A stretch of DNA of 64,000 bases from NCBI RefSeq assembly GCF_004118675.1, contig NZ_SDHZ01000001.1:372001-436000 (forward strand), in the 5' to 3' direction. The first letter of the stretch is position 1. Each line of letters begins with the position of its first letter. Position numbers and translations under genes: made by a program. Of the stretch, positions 48,742 through 57,022 are shown piece after piece. The stretch is from Filimonas effusa. Lineage in GTDB: Bacteria; Bacteroidota; Bacteroidia; Chitinophagales; Chitinophagaceae. The notes beneath the pieces are model-generated. The model saw only the letters and a program-made list of their open reading frames with translations, ran no database searches and had not been told where the DNA came from.

Positions 48742-49911
48742 ATGGATCCCGCTTTGCATAGAATTTTTATCAGATATATAAATGACGGCTGCGACGAAGC
48801 GGAAGTGAAGCTGTTGCTTGACTATTTTAAGTTGGATGAAAACGAAGACCTGCTCAAAAAATATATTCTTGAAGAATTGGAGCAGGGAGAATGGGATGGA
48901 GATTTACCGGTCGATCTGGACAATCATTTACATGCTGTTTATGCCCAGGTAAGTACTCATATAAAGCCGGTATCGAAGCCATTCGTGAAAAAACTTTATT
49001 TCCGGCTTGCTGCAGCAGCGATTATCATACTGGCGCTCGTTTCGGTATATCTGTTTACGGCACAACCGGCTAAAAACAATGAAACGGCCAATAGGGCTGC
49101 CAGTATTCTCCCCGGCCGGAACCAGGCGGTACTGACAATGGCAGATGGCAGAACAATAGCCTTGAATGATGCCATTAACGGGCAATTGGCTTCGGAAAAC
49201 GGCATTACTGTAAAAAAGACGGCTGATGGTCAGATTATCTATGAAACGGCGGCTGATAATACCGCTACAGGTAAAACAACCTATAATACCATCCAAACGC
49301 CGGCCGGCGGCCAGTGGCAGGTGGTCTTGCCCGATCGTACACATGTATGGCTGAACGCTTCTTCTTCTATATCATATCCCGTTTCCTTCGTGGGCAAAGA
49401 ACGACTGGTAAAGCTCAGTGGTGAGGCTTATTTTGAAGTAAGCAGTAATAAAACTTTACCGTTTGTTGTAGAAAGCGGCAACCAACTGGTGGAAGTATTG
49501 GGAACCTCCTTTAATATCATGGCCTATAGTAATGAACAACAAATCACTACTACGCTCTTCAACGGTGCTGTGAATGTGAAGGCAGCCGGTAAAAAACAGC
49601 AGCTGGCGCCGGGAGAACAGGTGTTGAATAAACTGAATGGAATAGAGCTGGTCAAAGGAGCAGACCTCGAAGAAGTGATCGCATGGAAAAATGGCTACTT
49701 CAAATTTAATAGTGGTATCGAAGAAATTATGAATAAGATAGCGCGTTGGTATAACGTCCGTATTATTTATGAGAATAAACCAGATCCGTCTCAAAAGTTC
49801 GAAGGCGAAATATCAAGATGGAGAAATTTAAATGAGATCCTCCATATTATGGAGTACACAGGAAAAGTACACTTCAAAGTACAGGAAAATACAATTATTG
49901 TTAACAAATAA
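48742..49911 (+). CDS. FecR-family anti-sigma factor (second system)
   Basis: 389 aa. Cytoplasmic N-terminus (FIRYINDGCDEAEVKLLLDYF), one transmembrane helix about 87-108 (LAAAAIIILALVSVYLF), FecR domain (LPDRTHVWLNASSSISYPV, GEAYFEVSSNKTLP, VLGTSFNIMAYS) and a C-terminal DUF4974-like region (GIEEIMNKIARWYNVRI, RNLNEILHIMEYTG). It should hold the divergently encoded sigma factor at the membrane until the STN domain of the downstream SusC signals substrate. SusC begins 105 bp later, after a small hairpin. Confidence 0.94.
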   Translation: MDPALHRIFIRYINDGCDEAEVKLLLDYFKLDENEDLLKKYILEELEQGEWDGDLPVDLDNHLHAVYAQVSTHIKPVSKPFVKKLYFRLAAAAIIILALVSVYLFTAQPAKNNETANRAASILPGRNQAVLTMADGRTIALNDAINGQLASENGITVKKTADGQIIYETAADNTATGKTTYNTIQTPAGGQWQVVLPDRTHVWLNASSSISYPVSFVGKERLVKLSGEAYFEVSSNKTLPFVVESGNQLVEVLGTSFNIMAYSNEQQITTTLFNGAVNVKAAGKKQQLAPGEQVLNKLNGIELVKGADLEEVIAWKNGYFKFNSGIEEIMNKIARWYNVRIIYENKPDPSQKFEGEISRWRNLNEILHIMEYTGKVHFKVQENTIIVNK

Positions 49912-49930
49912 AAGCAGGCATAAAAAAGCC

Positions 49931-49951
49931 GGCTGTATTGGAACTACAGCC
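49931..49951 (+). terminator. Short stem-loop between FecR and SusC genes
   Basis: GGCTGTA (49931-49937) and TACAGCC (49945-49951) form a perfect 7-bp stem with a 7-nt loop, after an A-rich stretch. There is no T-run, so it is at most a weak attenuator or an mRNA-stability element that could set different FecR and SusC levels. Confidence 0.4.
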
Positions 49952-50016
49952 AGCAAAATCCGGATTACATTGATAAAAAGCGACTAACTACTATCAACTT
50001 AAAACCAGACTAACAA

Positions 50017-53000
50017 ATGTATCTAAAAATTACCAGGAAAGCTGGTATGCGGGCAGCGCATGCCAGAAAACTTCTGCTTATTATGAAAATGAGCGCTATT
50101 TTATTAACGGTGGTCTCCCTCCAGGTGAGTGCCCGTTCTATGAGCCAGTCCATTACGCTCAATGTGAAGAATGAGTCACTGGCTGTTATTATCAGGGAAA
50201 TAAGAACGCAGTCCGGCTTCGATTTCTTTTTTGATAAGGATTTGCTCAGAAACGCAAGACCCGTTACGCTGAACGTAAAAAACGCAACCATTCAGGATGT
50301 CCTCGACCGTTGTCTGGCCCAGTCCGCCATCGCCTATCGCATAGAAAACAAAGTGGTAATGCTGAAGGAAAAACCGCAGACTGTGAACTACAGCGATTTC
50401 GTGCAAATGCCGCAGGAAATCCGCGGCCGCGTAACCGACTCTACCGGTTCTCCATTGGCGGGTGCTGCGATACAATTGAAATCAGGGCTGAAAACTGTTT
50501 ATACCAATAACGACGGCGAATTCGTACTTCCGGCAGCAGAACCCGGGTCCGTTATAATAATCTCCTATATTGGGTTCGTTGCACAGGAGCTTGCTGTGCC
50601 AGCGGGCAGTGCGGCAATGCGTATTGTTTTGAAAGCCGATGTCAACAAGCTTTCTGAAATTGCAGTAGTCTCTAACGGTTATCAAACCCTACCAAGAGAA
50701 AGAAGTACTGGCTCTTTCGGAAAGCCCGATATGGAAGTAGTTGCCAACCGTTCCTTTAGCATGAATATTATTCAACGGCTCGACGGCCTTGTGCCAGGTA
50801 TCGTTATCAACAATAGCCCGAATGCAACACAAAACCCTGTTTTAATACGTGGCCTTTCTACAGTAGGCAGGGAAACAGTACCCGGATGGGGTATCTTTGA
50901 AGGTACAAACAGGAATCCTTTATATGTTGTCGATGGCATTCCCGTCACAGATGTAGGTGTTGTGAATCCGCAGGATGTTGCCGACATTACGGTCTTAAAA
51001 GATGCCACCGCTGCTTCCATCTGGGGAGCCAGAGCCGCCAATGGCGTAGTCGTTATCACTACTAAAAAAGGCCAGAATACCGGTAAAATAAAACTGCAGT
51101 ACGATGCCTTCGCGAATTTCCAGGGTAAACCCAATACAAACTATTACCGGGGCATGAATAGCAGGCAGTTTATCGAAACTGCAGAAGAAATATTCGACCC
51201 GCAAACTTTTCCCTGGGAAACTTCTACTTCCTTTCCCGATTCCTACTTTGGAATGCCACCTCATGAAGTGTTCCTCTATAATAAAGCCCGGGGTATTAAT
51301 GTACAACAGGCCCAAAACGGACTGGATAGCCTTATGGCTATAGATAATAGAAAACAGATAAAAGATCTGCTCTACGATAATGCGATGCTCACTAATCATA
51401 CTTTGTCTGTATCTGGTGGACAAAAGCAGTATGCTTTTTATGGATCCGCTGCTTTTACAAGAGATAAAGGATATAATCCCGGAGCCGGAACGAATACTTA
51501 TAAACTCAACCTGAGACAGAACTTCTCCCTCGGCTCGCGCATTAATTTCGACCTCATAACCGATCTTAGCAATACTATCTCCAAAGCAAAAAGACCTGTT
51601 ACTGCCGATTCCCGCTTTTATCCCTACCAGTTATTCCGCGATGCCAGTGGTAATAATCTGTCAATGGCATATATGAAAACGCTTAGCGATTCCGTAAGGC
51701 TCGACTACCAGAACCGTAGCCAGGTAAACCTTGATTTTGTTCCCCTCGATGAACTGAATTATGGTTACACTAAGTCCGATCAGCTCTTTACTCGTAACAT
51801 TTTAAATGTACAGGTTAAAATATTGAACGGACTAACCTTCTCCGGTACTTACGGCTATATAAAAAGCTCCGGCAAAACAGAGGCTTATGATGATATCAAA
51901 AGCTACAACTCCCGTTACGAATTGGTGCAGTTTACCGTAGCGCCTGTAGCAGGAGCCACTCCTGTTTACTATCTGCCTAATACGGGTGGTACTTTGGCGA
52001 CCGAAAATTCAAGCCAACGTAACTGGACAGTCAGAAATCAATTGAACTACGATAAAAACTGGAATAACGCCAGGCACCAGTTGACAGTATTGCTGGGGCA
52101 GGAAGCGCAGGAACAACAGTCTGTATCAGTATCCTCTAAAGTAAGGGGCTACAACGAGCAAATGCAGAGTTACAGGCAACTCGATTATGTCGCGCTTAGT
52201 ACTACCGGAGTGTCCGGTACGGTTATCCCAAACGCATGGTTCACCAGTATCTTGAGCGATGATTATTTTGGACGATCTGAAGTTGTGACAAGGTTTACCT
52301 CGTATTATGCAAATGGAGCGTACAGCTTTAAAAGAAAGTATTCCTTTAATGGAAGTCTGCGTCTCGATAAAAGCAGTCTCTTTGGAGTAGATAAATCAGC
52401 CCAGAACAAACCGGCTTGGAGTACAGGTCTGAAATGGTTCCTGTCTTCTGAGCCGTTTATGGCGAAGGTTGGTGCCGTAAATAGCCTCGCATTGCGTGCT
52501 ACATACGGTATTGCAGGTAATGCGCCCGGCCCCGGTGTGGCTGCCTCTAAAGACATTCTGGCCAGATACCAGAGTACGCTGCTCCCCAATGGTGGCGGCC
52601 TTTATGTGGCAACTCCCGCAAACAGAAAGTTAAGTTGGGAAAGTACTGCAACACTTAATATCGGAGTGGATTTTTCGATGCTGAACAGCAGGGTGTTCGG
52701 TTCAGTAGATCTTTATCAAAGAAAAACTTCAGGATTGATAGGCCCTATGCCGCTAAGCCCGCTTACAGGTTCCACTTATGTAACCGCGAATGTTGGCGAC
52801 CTGGAGAATAAAGGACTGGAAGTAACACTTAGCACTATCAACGTGAATGGTAGAAATTTCAGGTGGAGCAGTACCCTCAATCTTGCTTACAATAAAAATA
52901 TGTTGAGCAACATTGTCGCTGGCTTCGCTGTTACCTCAGGCAGCACCAGGATCTACCAACAGTATGTTACAGGATATCCTTCTTATGCTGTTTTCGCTTA

Positions 53001-53643
53001 CCGCTATGGAGGACTCGATGCACTTGGCGACCCCCAGATTAAACTGAAAGACGGCTCGGTAACTAAAACGCCATATGTGTCTGTGCCGGATGATATTGCT
53101 TATATGGGTACGCAACAGCCGGTATGGAATGGTGGCTTTAGCAATAACTTCAGTTATAAAGGACTTTCCCTGAGCTTTAACGCCGTATTTAACTTAGGAC
53201 ATGTAATGAGAAGAGAAACCAATCTTTTCTTTACAGGCAGGCCTTCGCATCCGGGATTCACGGGTAATTTTTCACAGGAATTTGCTAACCGCTGGAAAAA
53301 GCCCGGCGATGAACAGGTTACTAATATACCGTCCTATGTGGCAGATTCCTATACAAGCTATTCACGCCGTGATGTAAGTTATTATCAGTATGCCGACATT
53401 AACGTGGTAAGTGCATCATTTATTAAGATGAGGGATATTACCCTTAGCTATCAGTTGCCACAGTGGCTCATCAGGAGAATCAGTGCCGATCAGGTATTGT
53501 TCCGCGCACAAATTTCCAATATAATGCTTTGGAAGGCTAACAAATATGGTCTTGATCCCGAATTCCAGGATGCTACTAACGGAAGCCAGATGATGCCGTT
53601 CGGACAAAAGGCCATCACCCTTGGTGTTAATTTGAAATTCTAA
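50017..53643 (+). CDS. SusC-family TonB-dependent transporter with STN domain (second system)
   Basis: 1208 aa. N-terminal signal (MSAILLTVVSLQVSARSM), STN domain about 48-110 (ITLNVKNESLAVIIREIRTQ; TIQDVLDRCLAQS), carboxypeptidase-regulatory-like domain about 133-200 (EIRGRVTDSTGSPLAGAAI), plug (NPLYVVDGIPVTD; DATAASIWGARAANGVVVI) and barrel ending QKAITLGVNLKF. The long N-terminus before the signal (about 30 residues) is positively charged and common in this STN-SusC class. It is followed 10 bp later by SusD, then a TlpA-like gene and no glycosidase, so the cargo may not be a polysaccharide. Confidence 0.95.
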   Translation: MYLKITRKAGMRAAHARKLLLIMKMSAILLTVVSLQVSARSMSQSITLNVKNESLAVIIREIRTQSGFDFFFDKDLLRNARPVTLNVKNATIQDVLDRCLAQSAIAYRIENKVVMLKEKPQTVNYSDFVQMPQEIRGRVTDSTGSPLAGAAIQLKSGLKTVYTNNDGEFVLPAAEPGSVIIISYIGFVAQELAVPAGSAAMRIVLKADVNKLSEIAVVSNGYQTLPRERSTGSFGKPDMEVVANRSFSMNIIQRLDGLVPGIVINNSPNATQNPVLIRGLSTVGRETVPGWGIFEGTNRNPLYVVDGIPVTDVGVVNPQDVADITVLKDATAASIWGARAANGVVVITTKKGQNTGKIKLQYDAFANFQGKPNTNYYRGMNSRQFIETAEEIFDPQTFPWETSTSFPDSYFGMPPHEVFLYNKARGINVQQAQNGLDSLMAIDNRKQIKDLLYDNAMLTNHTLSVSGGQKQYAFYGSAAFTRDKGYNPGAGTNTYKLNLRQNFSLGSRINFDLITDLSNTISKAKRPVTADSRFYPYQLFRDASGNNLSMAYMKTLSDSVRLDYQNRSQVNLDFVPLDELNYGYTKSDQLFTRNILNVQVKILNGLTFSGTYGYIKSSGKTEAYDDIKSYNSRYELVQFTVAPVAGATPVYYLPNTGGTLATENSSQRNWTVRNQLNYDKNWNNARHQLTVLLGQEAQEQQSVSVSSKVRGYNEQMQSYRQLDYVALSTTGVSGTVIPNAWFTSILSDDYFGRSEVVTRFTSYYANGAYSFKRKYSFNGSLRLDKSSLFGVDKSAQNKPAWSTGLKWFLSSEPFMAKVGAVNSLALRATYGIAGNAPGPGVAASKDILARYQSTLLPNGGGLYVATPANRKLSWESTATLNIGVDFSMLNSRVFGSVDLYQRKTSGLIGPMPLSPLTGSTYVTANVGDLENKGLEVTLSTINVNGRNFRWSSTLNLAYNKNMLSNIVAGFAVTSGSTRIYQQYVTGYPSYAVFAYRYGGLDALGDPQIKLKDGSVTKTPYVSVPDDIAYMGTQQPVWNGGFSNNFSYKGLSLSFNAVFNLGHVMRRETNLFFTGRPSHPGFTGNFSQEFANRWKKPGDEQVTNIPSYVADSYTSYSRRDVSYYQYADINVVSASFIKMRDITLSYQLPQWLIRRISADQVLFRAQISNIMLWKANKYGLDPEFQDATNGSQMMPFGQKAITLGVNLKF

Positions 53644-53653
53644 ACAAAAAACA

Positions 53654-55078
53654 ATGAAATTAAGCTATATAAAATCATGGCTGGCGGCTGCAACTCTTGC
53701 TGTTTCTTTCAGCGCCTGCTCAGGAAACTTTCTCGATGTAGAGCCCAGGGGAAAACTGATCGCTGCCAAAGTAGACGACTATGACCAGCTCTTGAATAAC
53801 CTGTACCTGGTATATATCAATAGCAATGCCCAGGTGCCGATGGGCGATGAACTGGTGGCTGTCGAACCTTACTTTACACAGTCAGGTTACCGTACCCAGC
53901 GCCTTTTCCAATGGGAAAGTAATATATATCAATCAGAAGACAACTCTCCCGAATTGCAGTATCCCATGCACAACATCTACCAGTTCAATAAAATAATCGA
54001 AGAGGTCATGGATGCCACTGAAGGTACGGATGCGCAGAAACGTGCTATCCGCGCAGAAGCCCTCGCCGGAAGAGCCTGGACTAATTTCTTACTGATCAAC
54101 TATTATGGCAAACCTTATAACGAACAAACTGCTGCTACTGATCCCGGGTTTCCCATTATAACAAAAGCCGACGTCACACAAACTGATTTTAAACGTGCTT
54201 CGGTTAAAGTCGTATACGATTCTATTGTAAGCGACCTTACACGCGCCATTCCTGACCTCCCTGTTTCCGTAGTTTCCCGCTTCCGCATGTCGAAAGCTGC
54301 TGCAGAAGGGGTACTCGGTAAAGTGTATGTATTTATGGGCAAATTCACAGAAGCGCTGCCTCTGCTGAATGCAGCTCTTACCGATATGAATAGTACTGGT
54401 ATGTCAATAGGACTGTACGACTTGAAAACGGAGATGGCCACAGGCGGGGTTTATGCTGGCACCTCTGCTCCCAATGTTGCCGTAAATAAAGAAAATCTCC
54501 TCGGTAAACAGGCCACAAGCAGTTTCTCCCGTACTGATAATTCACTGGTGCTGAGTCCACAGGCAGCAGCATTATATAAAGACTCCGATCTCAGACGTAA
54601 CTTTTATACTACCACTGCCACCTCAGGAGCAGCTTATCCTATAGCAGGTGTATTACGCAAAAACAGGTTTAGTGCCCTTCAATTCGGTGTGCTTGTTCCG
54701 GAATTATATCTGCTGCGTGCAGAATGTAATTGCAGAACAAACAACCTGGCGGGAGCAAAGCAGGATGTAGAAACGCTTCGTGCTAGTAGAATGCCGGCAG
54801 CAGATGTCGCGGTGCCCGATAACTTGGCTGCACAGCAGTTGCCGCTATTGCAATTCATTTTGGAAGAACGTATCCGCGAATTCGCAGTAATGGGTTACCG
54901 CTGGTTCGATATGCGCCGCCTTTCTGTAGATCCGCTCTTCCCCGGACTAAGCTTTACGCACACGGTATATTCTTCAACAGGCACTCCAACGGTTTATACT
55001 TTAAAGCCTGAACGTTTGGTATTGCGTTTTGCGCCCAAAACGCTTAGCCTGAGTCCAGGACTCGAAGATAATCCCTGA
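53654..55078 (+). CDS. SusD/RagB-family lipoprotein (second system)
   Basis: 474 aa with lipobox FSAC and Cys22, followed by SGNFLDVEPRGKL, a standard SusD start. Helical core: AEALAGRAWTNFLLINYYGKP (about 135-155) and C-terminal FILEERIREFAVMGYRWFDMRRL. It is shorter than the SusD proteins of the xylan PULs, as seen in SusCD pairs linked to TlpA-like or peptidase genes. It pairs with the SusC 10 bp upstream. A hairpin terminator begins 12 bp after its stop. Confidence 0.93.
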   Translation: MKLSYIKSWLAAATLAVSFSACSGNFLDVEPRGKLIAAKVDDYDQLLNNLYLVYINSNAQVPMGDELVAVEPYFTQSGYRTQRLFQWESNIYQSEDNSPELQYPMHNIYQFNKIIEEVMDATEGTDAQKRAIRAEALAGRAWTNFLLINYYGKPYNEQTAATDPGFPIITKADVTQTDFKRASVKVVYDSIVSDLTRAIPDLPVSVVSRFRMSKAAAEGVLGKVYVFMGKFTEALPLLNAALTDMNSTGMSIGLYDLKTEMATGGVYAGTSAPNVAVNKENLLGKQATSSFSRTDNSLVLSPQAAALYKDSDLRRNFYTTTATSGAAYPIAGVLRKNRFSALQFGVLVPELYLLRAECNCRTNNLAGAKQDVETLRASRMPAADVAVPDNLAAQQLPLLQFILEERIREFAVMGYRWFDMRRLSVDPLFPGLSFTHTVYSSTGTPTVYTLKPERLVLRFAPKTLSLSPGLEDNP

Positions 55079-55089
55079 TGAATGCCTCT

Positions 55090-55136
55090 GATCAGCTTCC
55101 CTGTCCGCTGAAAGGCAGGGAGCTGATCTTCTCTTT
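55090..55136 (+). terminator. Hairpin terminator between SusD and the TlpA-like gene
   Basis: Arms GATCAGCTTCCCTG (55090-55103) and CAGGGAGCTGATC (55116-55128) pair over 13 bp with a single bulged T, followed by a pyrimidine-rich, T-containing tract. It falls between the SusD stop and the preferred start of the next gene at 55159, arguing against a start at 55078 and suggesting attenuated expression of the downstream gene. Confidence 0.7.
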
Positions 55137-55158
55137 ACTGTTAACAAATGAATACGGA

Positions 55159-56601
55159 ATGAAAATAATTGTTGTAAGATTTATAGGTTTAATAGCGGCC
55201 TGCTTTATCACGAGTGTCTCGTACGCACAGCAATCTCAGGAGGATAGCCTTTTTGTTGATAAATGTATGAAGCTGGCCATGTTGGGTACGTCCGAAGGAC
55301 AAACGGCGGCAGCAAACGAATTAAAAGCTTATGCGGCCAGGAAGAACGATGCTAAAGGGTATATGGATGCTGCTCAGATTGCCTTTTTCCTGGGTAATCC
55401 AATCTTGTCCGATTCTTTGATGAAGATAGCCGCTGAAAAATTCCCTAAAAGTGAGGCTGCAAAAACTGTGGCATATGGTACGTTTATGACTACTACAGGA
55501 AATGCGCAGGCAATAGAAGCAGCTTATCATAAGTGGAAAGCTGCATTTCCGGAAGCGGCGGCTGACCCTTTTTACGACGCCGGTACCGCTAAAGTGGCGC
55601 TTGCCTACGCGAAGGAAAAAAACTACAAATCAAGCAATGCTTGGACAGCCCAACTTATCGATGAATCCGAAAAGGCCGATCTCGAACTCGAGCGTGCTCA
55701 GGTTGCCCTCGAAAACGGCGATACGGCCATCGCAATCCCGCTGATGGATACTGCTGCCACCATAGCCAGGAATATTGCGGCAAGCGGTAAACAAAGCAGG
55801 ATAGCGCTCATGCCATTCCTGGGTAAGTATGCAATGCTGTTATACCAGGCAAAAAAATACCCGGCTGCATTACAAGTAATGGAAGAGGTGTACCAGCATA
55901 GCCCTGAAAAAAGCATTGAATTAGAAAAAAACTACGCTTTAATCATGGCCGCTAACAAACGGGGTAGCGAAATTTTACCATTACTCTCTAAGTTGGTGAA
56001 GGAGGGACATGGCAACAGTGCATTGTTGGCTATCCTGAAAGACGCCTGGCTCCAGGATAAAGGTTCCCTTGAAGGATACGATGCATTTGTAGCCGGCTTA
56101 AGAGCCGATATGGCGAAGCGCGTGAGAGAAGGATTGAAACAGCAGCCGGTGAATGAGCCCGCCCCGCCTTTTACGCTCAAAGATCTTGATAATCGTACCG
56201 TTGCCCTGCAAGACCTGAAAGGTAAAATTGTGATTCTCGATTTTTGGGCCACCTGGTGCGGTCCCTGCAAAAAGTCTTTCCCCGCTATGAAAATGGCGGT
56301 GGAAAAATATAAGTCCGACCCCAAAGTGAAATTCCTGTTCATCGACTGTATGGAGCGTGTAGCAGATCCGTCTGAAATGGTGCGTAAGTTCATTAACACC
56401 AACAACTACCCCTTCACCGTATTATTCGATAACAGCAAAACCAGGGTAGCAGAACGTTATAAGGTAACCGGTATCCCCGTCAAATTTATAATCGACGGCA
56501 ATGGTAAAATCAGGTACAGGATACTCGGCTTCGAAGGCGGTGACGACGCTGCAGTAGAAGAATTGTCGGCGTTAATTGAAATGGCGAAAAAAGCCTCCTG
56601 A
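55159..56601 (+). CDS. TlpA/ResA-like thioredoxin-fold protein with long N-terminal domain
   Basis: 480 aa from ATG 55159, which gives signal peptide MKIIVVRFIGLIAACFITSV ending YAQQ. The frame is also open from an ATG overlapping the SusD stop (55078), but that would bury the signal behind 27 residues and span a terminator. Residues about 30-325 are helical and TPR-like with no recognised catalytic motif. The C-terminal thioredoxin domain (about 335-480) has FWATWCGPCKKSF with Cys367 and Cys370, and cis-Pro in VTGIPVKFIID. It probably reduces or rearranges disulfides in the periplasm. TlpA-like proteins often follow SusCD pairs in this phylum; the partner substrate is unknown. Confidence 0.9.
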   Translation: MKIIVVRFIGLIAACFITSVSYAQQSQEDSLFVDKCMKLAMLGTSEGQTAAANELKAYAARKNDAKGYMDAAQIAFFLGNPILSDSLMKIAAEKFPKSEAAKTVAYGTFMTTTGNAQAIEAAYHKWKAAFPEAAADPFYDAGTAKVALAYAKEKNYKSSNAWTAQLIDESEKADLELERAQVALENGDTAIAIPLMDTAATIARNIAASGKQSRIALMPFLGKYAMLLYQAKKYPAALQVMEEVYQHSPEKSIELEKNYALIMAANKRGSEILPLLSKLVKEGHGNSALLAILKDAWLQDKGSLEGYDAFVAGLRADMAKRVREGLKQQPVNEPAPPFTLKDLDNRTVALQDLKGKIVILDFWATWCGPCKKSFPAMKMAVEKYKSDPKVKFLFIDCMERVADPSEMVRKFINTNNYPFTVLFDNSKTRVAERYKVTGIPVKFIIDGNGKIRYRILGFEGGDDAAVEELSALIEMAKKAS

Positions 56602-56637
56602 TACGCAGCTGCGCCTGCTCATTAAATTTTTGTCTTT

Positions 56638-56673
56638 GGGACTGGCCAATAAGAGGGTCAGTCCCTTTTTTTT
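56638..56673 (+). terminator. Rho-independent terminator after the TlpA-like gene
   Basis: GGGACTGGCC (56638-56647) pairs with GGTCAGTCCC (56656-56665), one G-T wobble, 8-nt loop, followed by eight T residues. This is the clearest terminator in the window and ends the FecR-SusC-SusD-TlpA unit. Confidence 0.9.
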
Positions 56674-56742
56674 AAAAAAGTAGGCCCCCGCTTTTTTTAG
56701 CAATTCCCCGCCTTTGCCCGAAATGCTAAGATATTTAGATAA

Positions 56743-56786
56743 AGCTTCTTTAAAGCTTCCTAAGAGCTTCTTAAGAGCTTCCTTAA
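56743..56786 (+). repeat. Four tandem 11-bp direct repeats (AGCTTCnTnAn)
   Basis: Four head-to-tail 11-bp units, AGCTTCTTTAA, AGCTTCCTAAG, AGCTTCTTAAG and AGCTTCCTTAA, occupy 56743-56786 without gaps. The period is one helical turn, placing every copy on the same DNA face. The array is 237 bp upstream of the preferred enolase-family start and directly before a 9-bp inverted repeat (56786-56819). Such arrays are typical of binding sites for response regulators or other cooperative activators; function here is unknown. Confidence 0.7.
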
Positions 56787-56819
56787 AACTGCCTGGCGAG
56801 GTGTCGAAATAGGCAGTTT
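56786..56819. repeat. 9-bp inverted repeat with 16-nt loop downstream of the 11-bp array
   Basis: AAACTGCCT (56786-56794) and AGGCAGTTT (56811-56819) are exact reverse complements. There is no T-run on the plus strand, so it is not a normal terminator; it may be a regulator site or an RNA structure in a long leader. Confidence 0.5.
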
Positions 56820-56976
56820 GCTAAAAAAAATGGTAGGTGGCATTAGCGTACTGCCGAAAAATTTCATCCGTGCTTTTGAAGAATGCTCTTATGCTGGATC
56901 GGCACGAAATGGATGCCATCATAACTCATTAATTGTCTTTCTGACGTTAATCATCTTACCGAAATACATTAATGAC

Positions 56977-56984
56977 TACTTTTG
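56977..56984 (+). promoter_or_regulatory. TAnnTTTG -7 promoter element upstream of the enolase-superfamily gene
   Basis: TACTTTTG is an exact match to the -7 consensus of Bacteroidota. It lies within the extended upstream frame (from 56972), so transcription starting near 56991 would require the ATG at 57023 to be the real start. Confidence 0.5.
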
Positions 56985-57022
56985 GCCTTAAACATTGTAA
57001 TTCATTTTCTTATTGCAATATT

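Larger units (their letters stand above)
56602..57022. other. 421-bp intergenic region before the sugar-acid catabolic genes
   Basis: It contains, in order, the terminator at 56638, the four 11-bp repeats at 56743, the inverted repeat at 56786, and a TAnnTTTG element at 56977. No protein-coding frame of note was seen. The density of sites suggests a regulated promoter for the enolase-SDR pair. Confidence 0.6.

Noticed and set aside
57011..57020. Palindrome TATTGCAATA just before the enolase-family start
   Set aside because: Short and AT-rich, expected by chance in this composition, and it overlaps the translation-initiation region.
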